Positions 17,211-25,209 of a stretch of 59,813 nucleotides of DNA are shown piece by piece (position 1 is the stretch's first letter; each line of letters starts with the position of its first letter). The position numbers were made by a program, and so were the translations under genes. The stretch covers positions 1 through 59,813 of the forward strand of contig JAGRIJ010000009.1 in the NCBI GenBank assembly GCA_020443295.1, in the 5' to 3' direction. The notes under the pieces were generated by a model. The model was not told where the DNA came from, did not search any database, and saw only the letters and a program-made list of their open reading frames with translations. The stretch comes from Alphaproteobacteria bacterium. GTDB lineage: Bacteria; Pseudomonadota; Alphaproteobacteria; Micavibrionales; Micavibrionaceae.

Positions 17211-18794
17211 TCAGAGTTTGGGAATCCTCTCATACAGATCCGGCAGGTCGTTCTCGATCAGCACGACATCCTCCGGCTTCCGGTTCGCCCCAAGCCACGC
17301 CTCCGCGTCCTTGAAACTCGCGAAGGTCAAAAGCTGCCCCTCCGGTGCGCCCGCGCGGTAGGCCGAAACGAAGGTCGGGATCCGCTCTGCCGAGACCGCC
17401 AGAACGATATCGCAGGTCTTAGCCGCAAGCTCCCCGATTGTCGTATGCTCGGCATCATGCGCGTCGCCCAGCTCCACCATCCCCGGTGTGATCAGGATCG
17501 TCCGCCCGCCCTCGCGCTTTAAGACCGGCAACAGCTCCAGCGCCGCTGCGAACCCCTTGGGATTGGAATTGAACGCATCGTCGATCAGAAGCCCGTCCTC
17601 GCCAAAGGGCTTGACCTCCAGCCGGTGCGTAATCTGCGGGCAACGCGCAAGCGCCATGATGATATCCTCCGGCGCAAGCCCCAGCTCCGCCGCGCACGCG
17701 AACGCCAGCGCGATATTCCCGCCGTGCTGCACGCCGTACAACGGCGCTTTCAGCGTATAATCCTGCCCCTTCCATGTGATTTCAACGATCAGCCCGTCTT
17801 TGGTCTGCGTAACCGATGAAATCACAAGGTCGCTCGCCGCCGCTTCGCCGACGATCGTGAAATGATCTTTGTGCGCCTCGTAAATTTTCCGCGACGCCTC
17901 GAACCCCAAAGTCTGCTCGTGCACGGTGACATGGCCCCCGCGCGACAGCGTATCCTGCGCCAGCTCGAATTTCGCCGCCGCCACGGTATCCAGAGTCTTG
18001 AACCGCTCGTAATGCGCCTGCCCGATGGCGATGATAATCGCCGCATCCGGCGGGGTCAGCGCGCACAGCCGCGCGATCGAGCCGGGGCCGTACGCACCCA
18101 TCTCCACGACGAAATATTTCGTGTTCGGCTCCATCTGCTCGCGGATGATCCGCGTAATCCCCATCACCGTATTCACGCTCCCCGGCGTAATCAGCGTCGG
18201 CGCGGAGGCTTTGAGAATATGCCCAAGGATATGCTTCACCGAAGTCTTCCCGTACGATCCCGTAATCCCGATGATCCTCGGCTTGATCTCGCCCAGCTTC
18301 GCCACCGCCTCGTCGTAAAACTTTTTCTGAACTTTTTTCTCGAACGGCTCATTCAGCTTGTTCGACAGCACGAGCATGAGGGGAATCCCCTGCACAAGAA
18401 GAATCCATGAAACGATATGCCCTTCGAAAAGCGCAATCAGCCCCAGCAAAAGGGCGATCCCCAGCGCCGGAAAATAAATCCGTTTCGCCCGCGCGGTCAG
18501 GACCAGTTTTTTCTTCGAACGCGTGCGCGGATCGGAATCAAGATAAGCGGTGGCCGAAAATCCCGAGATCATCAGCACGGCGACAAACACCCCCGGCAGG
18601 ATAAGGGACAGCACGATCAGCCCGAGAAGCCCGGCGCTCAGTTTCCGGTCAACGACCTGATGCCTCCGGATCCACGCGAACAGCCGCTCGCTATTGTAAT
18701 CATCCTGCTGCAGCGCATGCAGATAGATCAGCAGCCGCTTCGCCGCAAACGCGAGGAAGGCGAGAAGCAGAAGCATATTCAGTAAAAAGGACAT
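17211..18794 (-). CDS. murF: Membrane-fused MurF-type Mur ligase (UDP-MurNAc-tripeptide--D-Ala-D-Ala ligase)
   Basis: Probably attaches D-Ala-D-Ala to the UDP-MurNAc-tripeptide. The 527-residue protein has four hydrophobic helices (about residues 2-24, 54-78, 106-122, 127-145), then a Mur ligase central domain with P-loop GITGSYGKTSV (176-186), the Lys of AAAKFEL (275) in the position of the carbamylated lysine, GVQHGGNIALAFA near 354, and the MurF hallmark DDAFNSNP (405-412) followed by ITPGMVELGDAHDAEH. A canonical MurF has a UDP-binding domain of about 80-100 residues before the P-loop; here that region is replaced by the membrane domain. A divergent ligase acting on another substrate is the alternative. 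No other murF is in the window. A CtrA-type box lies 12 bases upstream. Confidence 0.82.
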   Translation of the reverse strand: MSFLLNMLLLLAFLAFAAKRLLIYLHALQQDDYNSERLFAWIRRHQVVDRKLSAGLLGLIVLSLILPGVFVAVLMISGFSATAYLDSDPRTRSKKKLVLTARAKRIYFPALGIALLLGLIALFEGHIVSWILLVQGIPLMLVLSNKLNEPFEKKVQKKFYDEAVAKLGEIKPRIIGITGSYGKTSVKHILGHILKASAPTLITPGSVNTVMGITRIIREQMEPNTKYFVVEMGAYGPGSIARLCALTPPDAAIIIAIGQAHYERFKTLDTVAAAKFELAQDTLSRGGHVTVHEQTLGFEASRKIYEAHKDHFTIVGEAAASDLVISSVTQTKDGLIVEITWKGQDYTLKAPLYGVQHGGNIALAFACAAELGLAPEDIIMALARCPQITHRLEVKPFGEDGLLIDDAFNSNPKGFAAALELLPVLKREGGRTILITPGMVELGDAHDAEHTTIGELAAKTCDIVLAVSAERIPTFVSAYRAGAPEGQLLTFASFKDAEAWLGANRKPEDVVLIENDLPDLYERIPKL

Positions 18795-18805
18795 ATTATC
18801 TACTA

Positions 18806-18820
18806 TTAAGTTCTGCTTAA
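18806..18820. promoter_or_regulatory. Perfect CtrA-type box TTAA-N7-TTAA upstream of the membrane murF
   Basis: TTAA at 18806-18809, seven bases, TTAA at 18817-18820. CtrA is the alphaproteobacterial cell-cycle regulator with this consensus. The box sits between the stop of the small low-GC gene and the start of the murF-like gene, only 12 bases from its ATG, which would suit repression or an unusually close promoter. It lies in AT-rich DNA, so chance occurrence is possible. Confidence 0.35.
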
Positions 18821-19185
18821 GTTAACCATTCCACTTTAGGGGCAAAAGAGGCGATCACGTCAATACAGTCATTTGGTGTGTATATACAGTAATGAATAAT
18901 TCTGGAATCGCGGGACGCAAAACTTTCTTGATAATACCAGTCTAGAAATAAAGAATTATGAGTTGTAAATAGCCCACCCTTTATCGTCCCGTTTTGCAAT
19001 GACTTAAGCAGGGAACCCTCATCGGTGTTTCGATAAGATAAAACGGCATCAAAAAAAATTCGAAAAACTTTATCATTCTTCATGCATCTAAGCAGAAGCC
19101 TTATTCCCTCATAATCGTCATAAAGCCCTTCGAGAAAAAAATTCCCGTCAATACCTTCAAGTGGCTTCCAGTCCTTAAGGTCCAT
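18817..19185 (-). CDS. Small low-GC protein of unknown function
   Basis: No named family assigned. The 122-residue cytoplasmic protein has patterns YLDDYEG-like near residue 22 (LYDDYEGIRLLLR), SYRNTDEGSLLKSL near 50 and a C-terminal IIHYCIYTPNDCIDVIA. I recall similar stand-alone proteins across distant bacteria, including some near toxin loci, but this is not firm. The gene is visibly AT-richer than its neighbours and uses AT-ending codons, a sign of recent transfer. Its start overlaps the end of the upstream hydrolase gene by 11 bases. Confidence 0.75.
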   Translation of the reverse strand: MDLKDWKPLEGIDGNFFLEGLYDDYEGIRLLLRCMKNDKVFRIFFDAVLSYRNTDEGSLLKSLQNGTIKGGLFTTHNSLFLDWYYQESFASRDSRIIHYCIYTPNDCIDVIASFAPKVEWLT

Positions 19186-19963
19186 CTTTTTCTCTCGTTC
19201 GTTGCACCAGATCGCTCAGCACTTTAACCGCCTGATGCCGTCCGCTCGTCAGAACGCTGTAATGATCCAGCCCGTCCAGCAACAGCAACTCGGCATCCGC
19301 CATCAGGCTTTGATACCGCGTCCCGAACTCCGGCGGCGTTTCAGTGTCGTTCGCCCCGAACACCAGCCGCACAGGGCAGCGCACATTCCGCGCATTCTCG
19401 CTCAAATCCTCGTTCACCGTGCGGATGAAAAGGGTCCGCATCGGCCCGGCCTTTTTATAATCCGTACTGCCGAACTTGCTTAAAATTTTCTCGCGCATCT
19501 CGCCCTGCGGCAAAAACACCTTCAACGCTTTGAACAGTTTAATCCGCAGATAAAAATACAGCCGCTTGAGAGGAGGGCGCTGGCGCTTCAACCCCGCCGC
19601 AGCAATCAAACACAGCCCCTTCACCCGCTCCGGGTATTTCGCGGCCAGACGGATCCCCACCCGGCACCCGAAGGAATGCCCGGCCCAGATGACGGGCGGA
19701 AAATTCTGCTCTTTCAGCCACGCGGCCACCGCGTCCGCATAATCCTCGGTCCCCCAATCTTCCGGCGGCGGGGGCGATTCGCCAAACCCCGGCAGATCAA
19801 GCAGGAGATGCGTTCCAATTTTCCGTAAAGTTTCGACCATGGGCAGAAACGCCGTATGATTTTGTCCCCAGCCGTGCGCCCACACGATCACGGGCGCGTC
19901 CGGCCCCGCCTCGTCGAGCCGGAGATAAGAAAACTGTGCGCCGTTTGAAAGGAAAGTTTGCAA
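19175..19963 (-). CDS. Alpha/beta hydrolase
   Basis: A 262-residue alpha/beta hydrolase of unknown substrate. It shows the oxyanion motif HGWGQ near residue 31, the DLPGFGES turn near 57, the nucleophile elbow GHSFGCR near 95, an acidic residue in FGANDTETP and the catalytic-type His in LDGLDHYSVL near the C terminus. A cap domain rich in Arg/Lys lies between about 125 and 185. It is the first gene of a three-gene minus-strand run (hydrolase, low-GC gene, membrane MurF) inserted between murB and ddl. It may be an esterase or a peptidase-like enzyme. Confidence 0.88.
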   Translation of the reverse strand: MQTFLSNGAQFSYLRLDEAGPDAPVIVWAHGWGQNHTAFLPMVETLRKIGTHLLLDLPGFGESPPPPEDWGTEDYADAVAAWLKEQNFPPVIWAGHSFGCRVGIRLAAKYPERVKGLCLIAAAGLKRQRPPLKRLYFYLRIKLFKALKVFLPQGEMREKILSKFGSTDYKKAGPMRTLFIRTVNEDLSENARNVRCPVRLVFGANDTETPPEFGTRYQSLMADAELLLLDGLDHYSVLTSGRHQAVKVLSDLVQRTREKDGP

Positions 19964-20066
19964 GCCGAATCCCTTTTAAGGAATCATGTTTTCTGGTTAA
20001 ATAGAGGGCATACGTAAAGAGTGCGCTCCATAAACTGTTCCCAAAGTCTTACACGACCCTAAGCCC

Positions 20067-21305
20067 ATGTCACAGACCAAAAATACGATAAAAAAACGAG
20101 TCGCCGTCTTTTTCGGCGGGCGCTCGCCTGAGCATGATGTCAGCGTGGTCAGCGGACTGCAGGCGCTCAGCGCCATCGACCAGTCGAAATACGCGCCTTT
20201 TCCGGTCTATATCGCCCCCGACGGCGAATGGCTGGTGGGCGATCTCCTGCGCGAACGCGCGAGCTATATGCTCGATACCAACGCGATGAAACAGGTCACG
20301 GCGGTCACGATAGATGTCCGCGCCGACCGCAAGGGCGTCCTGATCCCCAAGAAAACCGGAATGTTCGGCAGCGCAAAGCCCGTGGAGTTCGATGTGGCGC
20401 TTCCCGTCTTCCACGGTCTGATCGGCGAGGACGGCAACATTCAGGGCCTCTTTGAACTGGCCAACATCCCCTACACAGGGATGCGGACCAAGGCCTCCTC
20501 CATCCTGATGGATAAAGTCGCCACCAAGCACTACATGCAGGCCCTTGATATCCCCTATCTGCCCTATGCGGCGCTCAAAAGGCCCGATGAAGGCTACCTG
20601 ATCCCCGAGGAAAAACTCGAAGCGGTCCTCAAGCCGCTCGGTTATCCCTGCATCCTCAAACCCTCGCATCTGGGCAGTTCCATCGGCGTGGCCAAGGTCC
20701 GCGACGCGAAGGAAGCCAAGGCCTGCCTGCCAGCGATTTTCGAATACGACCCCGTGGCCATCGCCGAGCCGTTCGTGGAAAACCTCGTCGAATACAATGT
20801 CGCGGTCGCCAAGTGCTTCGATGGAAAAACTATTCTTACCTCCGCCATCGAGCGCCCGAAAGCAAAAGACGAACTGCTGGACTTCAAACAAAAATACCTC
20901 TCCGGCGGCGGCACCAAGGGCGAAAAGGGCGGGGGAACCAAAACACCCGGCCAGAGCAGCGAAGGTATGCTCTCCCTGACCCGCGAAATCAACCCGGAGC
21001 TTCCCAGGAAAACCGACAGCGATATCCGCACATGGGCGACCAGATTGTTCGACGCGCTCGACGGCGCCGGAGCGCCCCGCATTGATTTCATCGGCAACGC
21101 AAAGACCGGGCAGGTCTGGATGAACGAGGTCAACCCGTGCCCCGGCTCGCTCGGCTATTTTCTCTGGGAAGCGGCAAGCCCGCCGCATCTCTTCACGGAT
21201 TTTCTGTCCGCCCTGATCGAGGAGGCGTTCGCCGAAAACCGGAAACTTGCCCTGCCGCGCGATCCGGTGCCCAGGGATGCCCGCCTGTTCAAACGTCCGC
21301 TCTGA
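20067..21305 (+). CDS. ddl: D-alanine--D-alanine ligase family protein, enlarged
   Basis: ATP-grasp enzyme that joins two D-alanines for the peptidoglycan stem. The 412-residue product is about 100 residues longer than a typical DdlB. It has VFFGGRSPEHDVSVVSG (about residues 14-30), LPVFHGLIGEDGNIQGLFEL (about 112-131), PCILKPSHLGSSIGVAK, AEPFVENLVEYNVAV and a metal-binding end with WMNEVNPCPGSLGYFLW. This last block replaces the common NT-PG-T pattern. A Gly/Lys-rich insert (about residues 285-305) lies in the region before the last strand of the ATP-grasp domain. Its place before ftsQ supports the assignment; altered substrate preference cannot be excluded. Confidence 0.88.
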   Translation: MSQTKNTIKKRVAVFFGGRSPEHDVSVVSGLQALSAIDQSKYAPFPVYIAPDGEWLVGDLLRERASYMLDTNAMKQVTAVTIDVRADRKGVLIPKKTGMFGSAKPVEFDVALPVFHGLIGEDGNIQGLFELANIPYTGMRTKASSILMDKVATKHYMQALDIPYLPYAALKRPDEGYLIPEEKLEAVLKPLGYPCILKPSHLGSSIGVAKVRDAKEAKACLPAIFEYDPVAIAEPFVENLVEYNVAVAKCFDGKTILTSAIERPKAKDELLDFKQKYLSGGGTKGEKGGGTKTPGQSSEGMLSLTREINPELPRKTDSDIRTWATRLFDALDGAGAPRIDFIGNAKTGQVWMNEVNPCPGSLGYFLWEAASPPHLFTDFLSALIEEAFAENRKLALPRDPVPRDARLFKRPL

Positions 21306-21318
21306 TTAAGGAGTCCCC

Positions 21319-22179
21319 ATGGCCCTGTTCTCATGGCCGAGCAAAGATAACAAGAAGCGCCGCCGTGCAGCGGAAGATCCGCGCATCGTCTGGCTCCGCC
21401 GCGCCGGGATCGTCGGCGGTGTGGTGATATTCATCCTCTGGCTCGGTGCGTGGTTTGTGCTCACTGATATGGACACGAAAACCTATAACTGGATCGAACA
21501 AAAAACTCTCACCGCAACCGGCGAGATAGGCTATCGCGTGAAAGACATTCTCGTCGAGGGCCGCGTGAATGCCGATCGTCAGGAGCTTCTGGATATTATC
21601 GGCGTAACGCGCGGCGATCCGATTCTGAAATTCGATCCGCAATCGGTCAGGGACAGGCTCTTGGCCATGAACTGGGTCCGCGCGGCGCAGGTCGAACGCC
21701 GTCTGCCCGATACCATTTATATCCGTCTGGAGGAACGTATCCCCGTCGCTCTCTGGAAAAAAACCGCGCAGGATAAAATTCAACTCGTCGATGACGAGGG
21801 CAAAACCGTGATTCCTGCCGACCTCCGCACGTTTATGCGCCTGCCGCTTGTAACCGGGGAGGGCGCCCCGCCCCGCACGCCCGGACTTCTGGCCCTTCTG
21901 GAGGCTGAGCCGGAGATAAAGGAACGTGTGGATAATGCCCTGCTCATCGAAAACCGGCGCTGGAACCTGCTTTTAAAAAGCGGGGCGGTCGTCAAACTGC
22001 CGGAGCAGGATGTGGGTTTAGCGCTCAGAACCCTTGCGCTCTCCCATGAAAAAGAGCAGATTATGGATTGGGATATTAATTCGATAGACCTCCGCGATCC
22101 GGGCCGGATCATCTTCAGCACAAAGCTGGGCAAGGTAAGGGAATACAAGACGGGTCTGGGTGTGGCTCAGGCTTTGTAA
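21319..22179 (+). CDS. ftsQ: FtsQ, divisome assembly protein
   Basis: Bitopic protein linking early and late division proteins and binding FtsB/FtsL. The 286-residue product has a basic cytoplasmic N terminus, a membrane helix (about residues 31-51), a POTRA domain beginning YRVKDILVEGRVNADRQELLDIIGV (about 74-98) with GDPILKFDPQSVRDRLLAMNWVRAAQVERRLPDTIYIRLEERIPVAL-type continuation, and the FtsQ/DivIB beta domain. RBS AAGGAG lies ahead of ATG. Typical length. Confidence 0.95.
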   Translation: MALFSWPSKDNKKRRRAAEDPRIVWLRRAGIVGGVVIFILWLGAWFVLTDMDTKTYNWIEQKTLTATGEIGYRVKDILVEGRVNADRQELLDIIGVTRGDPILKFDPQSVRDRLLAMNWVRAAQVERRLPDTIYIRLEERIPVALWKKTAQDKIQLVDDEGKTVIPADLRTFMRLPLVTGEGAPPRTPGLLALLEAEPEIKERVDNALLIENRRWNLLLKSGAVVKLPEQDVGLALRTLALSHEKEQIMDWDINSIDLRDPGRIIFSTKLGKVREYKTGLGVAQAL

Positions 22180-22233
22180 GGGGTTTAGAGGGTTTTTCTT
22201 GCGCTCGTAACGGGCAAAATTGTATGAAGGGCC

Positions 22234-23505
22234 ATGCAAAAAGGTAAACCAAAACCAAAGGGATCCGTACTTGCCGCGCTGGACGTCGGCAGCAGCAAGG
22301 TCGCATGCTTTATCGCGCGCGTGGTTGACGATGACGGGACGTTCGAGGTTCTCGGTGTCGGCCATCGTCCGTCTCAGGGTGTAAAGAACGGAATTGTCGT
22401 CGATCTCGACGAAGCCGAGTCGGCCATCCGGCAAGCCGTTCACGCGGCCGAAAACATGGCGGCCGCCGAATTGCGGGGCTATCCTCTGCGCGAGGTCATC
22501 GCCAATGTTTCGGGCGTCCATATCCGTTCGGAAGGACACAGCGTGGATGTCCAGATCAACGGCCATGACATCACCGACAACGATGTTCTGCGCGCGCTCG
22601 CCCATGCGCAGGAACATGCGGCAACCAACGAACACGAACTGATTCACACGATCCCCACGTTTTTCCGGGTCGACGGGCACGACGGAATCCGCGATCCGCG
22701 CGGCATGGTCGGCCAGAGCATGCAGGTCGATGCCCACCTCGTCACGGGTGAGCGCGGCGCTCTGCGCAATCTGGCCACCAGCATCGAACGCAGCCATCTT
22801 GATATTTCAGCGTGCTGCGTCTCCTCCTATGCGGCGGGTCTGGCCTGTCTCGTGGATGATGAAATCGATCTGGGCTGTACGGTCATCGATATCGGGGGCG
22901 GCGTGACATCCTTCGCCGTTTTTCATGCGGGTTACATGATTCATTGTGATTGCGTCCCCGCGGGCGGCAAGCACGTCACCAGCGATATCGCGCGTGTGCT
23001 CGTCACCTCCGTAAGCGATGCCGAGCGCCTCAAGGCCCTATACGGCAGTGCGATCGCTTCCCATACCGATGAATCCGATATGATCGACGTTCCGGCCCTG
23101 GGCGAGAACGAGCGCAGCAAGCCCAATCTGGTTCCCCGCGCGCTCCTGATAGGAATCATCCAGCCCCGCTTTGAGGAAATTTTCGAAATCATCCGCCAGA
23201 AACTGACCGACACCGGGCTCGGAAAGATTATTGGCCGCCGGGTTGTGCTCACGGGCGGCGCCAGCCAGACCCCCGGCCTGCGCGACCTCGCCCAGCATGT
23301 TCTGGATAAGCAGGTCCGCCTCGGGCGTCCCATCCGCCTGCATGGGCTTCCTGACGCGGTCAGCGGTCCGGCCTTCGCCACCGCGGCAGGGCTCCTCACC
23401 TACGCCTCGGAACATACCGCCGAAATGCCTGCGGAAATCATGGCGCAGGTCCGCCCCGAATCCTTCGTCCAGCGCGCCAAGCTCTGGTTGAAAGAGAATT
23501 GGTAG
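22234..23505 (+). CDS. ftsA: FtsA, actin-like membrane tether of FtsZ
   Basis: ATP-binding actin homologue that anchors FtsZ rings to the membrane. The 423-residue protein opens with LAALDVGSSKVACFIARV (phosphate 1 motif), and has the SHS2/1C domain, the CTVIDIGGGVTSFAVF phosphate 2 motif (about residues 211-226), GGKHVTSDIA, and the adenosine motif VVLTGGASQTPGL (about 335-347). The C terminus ends in an amphipathic FVQRAKLWLKENW, the membrane-targeting helix. Unusually, ftsZ does not follow directly; a receiver-like gene is in between. Confidence 0.96.
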   Translation: MQKGKPKPKGSVLAALDVGSSKVACFIARVVDDDGTFEVLGVGHRPSQGVKNGIVVDLDEAESAIRQAVHAAENMAAAELRGYPLREVIANVSGVHIRSEGHSVDVQINGHDITDNDVLRALAHAQEHAATNEHELIHTIPTFFRVDGHDGIRDPRGMVGQSMQVDAHLVTGERGALRNLATSIERSHLDISACCVSSYAAGLACLVDDEIDLGCTVIDIGGGVTSFAVFHAGYMIHCDCVPAGGKHVTSDIARVLVTSVSDAERLKALYGSAIASHTDESDMIDVPALGENERSKPNLVPRALLIGIIQPRFEEIFEIIRQKLTDTGLGKIIGRRVVLTGGASQTPGLRDLAQHVLDKQVRLGRPIRLHGLPDAVSGPAFATAAGLLTYASEHTAEMPAEIMAQVRPESFVQRAKLWLKENW

Positions 23506-23619
23506 AACGGTAAAAGCAATAATATGACCCTGCCATTAGTTTTCGATTGCTGTTTACATAGCATTGAAAAGTCATTGCCCTTTATGCAGCGAAAATTAAC
23601 CCCAAAAAAACAATTTTGA

Positions 23620-23647
23620 TTTACATTAGACTGTGGGCACATACAAT
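23620..23647 (+). promoter_or_regulatory. Candidate promoter for the receiver-like gene
   Basis: TTTACA at 23620-23625 and TACAAT at 23642-23647 with a 16-base spacer, each one mismatch from the sigma-70 consensus. It lies in the 196-base AT-rich gap after ftsA and would give a leader of about 48 bases. Confidence 0.45.
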
Positions 23648-23701
23648 CTGACGGGTGTGCCGAAGGCGTGCTGGATCTTATTTTTATGTTAAATAAAACT
23701 C

Positions 23702-24901
23702 ATGAGCTACAACCTTAAGGGACTCTCGGGACTGGTCGTTACAGACCACGACGGGAACAGGAAAATGCTGACCAACATCCTGAAGGTTCTGGGGATCAAG
23801 GATCCCCAGTTCGCAACGGACGTTGTCATGGGTTTCCGGATTTTCCGCGAAGGAAAATTTGATTTCGTACTCTCCGAGATTAAGGACGGCCGGAACGATG
23901 TCATCGCGCTGGCGGATTTCATCCGCAAGGACGAACGTTCCCCCAACCCGATGGTTCCGATCATCTCTCTGACAGGTCCGGCCACCAAGCATCATGTGGA
24001 CGTAGCCCGCAATGCGGGGGTAACGGAAATGATCATGGCGCCCTACACGGTCAGCGATATCGGGCAGATGATCGCCTATGTCATGACCGAAAGCAGCAAG
24101 CGCGACCAGATCAAAACAGGCAAATACACCGGCCCGGACCGCCGCCGCAGGCAGGATCCGGGGTTCACCGGTCCCTTCCGCCGGGATGGCGACGAATTGC
24201 TCAAACAAAGCGTGGAACGCGCGCAGGCGATGCAGACCGAGGCGCAGAAAAAGGCGGAGCAGGGCGCTGTCAAGCAGCCGCCGAAGGAAATGGATTGGGT
24301 CAGTGAAGGAGAATCGCAGGATCTCACCAAGATGCTTCTTGAAAACTACCTCAAGCATCACGAGATCGTTTTCTCGAAGCTGAAATTTGCTCAGGAAGCG
24401 ACGAAACAAAGCCTGGACCATATCCGCAAGACCTACGAAGACGTCAAAAACCACGACGCCACCAACATTCTTGAATTCAAGAATTTCGACCAGATGTGGG
24501 AACAGATCATCGCCATGTTTGTTCAGGGCGGGCTCAGCGAGGATGAAATTTTCAAAATTGAGGACATCATTACGACGATTCCTCTCGACATCAAGCAGCA
24601 CTACAGCGATCTGACAGCGCAGGATAAGACGTTCCTGACGCTCGTCGAATCCATGAATGTCTCCGCCTATAAGAAAGCCAAGGCCAAAGTGTCGGAATTG
24701 CAGGCCCAGCCCAACATCATGTCGGGAATGACCAGGGACGAATACCAGGATGTTATCAACAAGGACAACGAGGAAAAACGCGGAAGCGGCGAAACCAAAG
24801 CTGCCGCGGTCAAAGCCTCCTCGCCCCCGCCCAAAAAACCTGAGCCGAAAAAGGATGACAAGGTCCTTCGTTACGACTCCGACGGCAACCTGATCCGCTG
24901 A
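23702..24901 (+). CDS. Degenerate receiver-domain protein between ftsA and ftsZ
   Basis: A CheY-like receiver fold (about residues 8-128) with a long extension; 399 residues in all. The acidic pair is present (D15, D17), and the Thr of the LTG motif too (T91), but the phospho-acceptor Asp is Glu (E59 in VLSEIK) and the conserved Lys is Ala (A113 in IMAPY). Such changes usually abolish phosphorylation and can mimic the active state. Then follow GPDRRRRQ (144-151) and FRRDGDELL, an Arg-rich linker I associate with alphaproteobacterial response regulators, a mostly helical region (about 165-350), and a Lys/Pro-rich tail ending DKVLRYDSDGNLIR. No DNA-binding or enzyme output domain is seen, so a protein-binding role is most likely. 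Location suggests a division or cell-cycle function. Confidence 0.85.
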   Translation: MSYNLKGLSGLVVTDHDGNRKMLTNILKVLGIKDPQFATDVVMGFRIFREGKFDFVLSEIKDGRNDVIALADFIRKDERSPNPMVPIISLTGPATKHHVDVARNAGVTEMIMAPYTVSDIGQMIAYVMTESSKRDQIKTGKYTGPDRRRRQDPGFTGPFRRDGDELLKQSVERAQAMQTEAQKKAEQGAVKQPPKEMDWVSEGESQDLTKMLLENYLKHHEIVFSKLKFAQEATKQSLDHIRKTYEDVKNHDATNILEFKNFDQMWEQIIAMFVQGGLSEDEIFKIEDIITTIPLDIKQHYSDLTAQDKTFLTLVESMNVSAYKKAKAKVSELQAQPNIMSGMTRDEYQDVINKDNEEKRGSGETKAAAVKASSPPPKKPEPKKDDKVLRYDSDGNLIR

Positions 24902-25209
24902 ATCTTGATTTTTCCCTAGTTTTCCAAGCTTTTTCACGGCACTTACGCACGTGGATATCCACAACATTTTGGGTAAAATTTTTTCCACGACCACAAGCGT
25001 TTGAGAGGCACAAAAAAACGTGGGCGAAATCCGTGGGTTAGATTAATTATTTGCGAAACGCTCTGAAGCGGTGATACCCTCAAGGAAGCAGAAAACGCTT
25101 ACGAATCAGTGGATAGCGCAATCTGGCCCTCTTTTCAGTTTCTGAATTCTTCCATAGACTCGTTTTATTAATTCCAACCGAACATCCAATTCCTCAGGGG
25201 TTCACCACC
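24902..25209. other. ftsZ upstream region with a DnaA-box-like palindrome
   Basis: This 308-base gap has no gene. It includes GTGGATATCCAC at 24951-24962, a perfect palindrome; its right half extended gives ATATCCACA, one mismatch from the DnaA box TTATCCACA. No strong -35/-10 pair stands out, and no rho-independent terminator for the preceding gene is visible. In Caulobacter, ftsZ transcription responds to DnaA and CtrA, so cell-cycle control at this point would not be surprising. Confidence 0.5.

Noticed and set aside
20070..21188. Long open frame antisense to ddl
   Set aside because: Its composition is rich in His, Arg, Phe and Gly as expected of the reverse strand of a GC-biased gene; it has no ribosome site and no family motif, whereas ddl motifs are clear.
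23506..23701. Small gene between ftsA and the receiver-like gene
   Set aside because: Only short frames without ribosome sites; better explained as a promoter region.
23684..24994. Long open frame antisense to the receiver-like gene
   Set aside because: No recognisable domain, odd composition and no ribosome site; the plus-strand product has a clear receiver fold.
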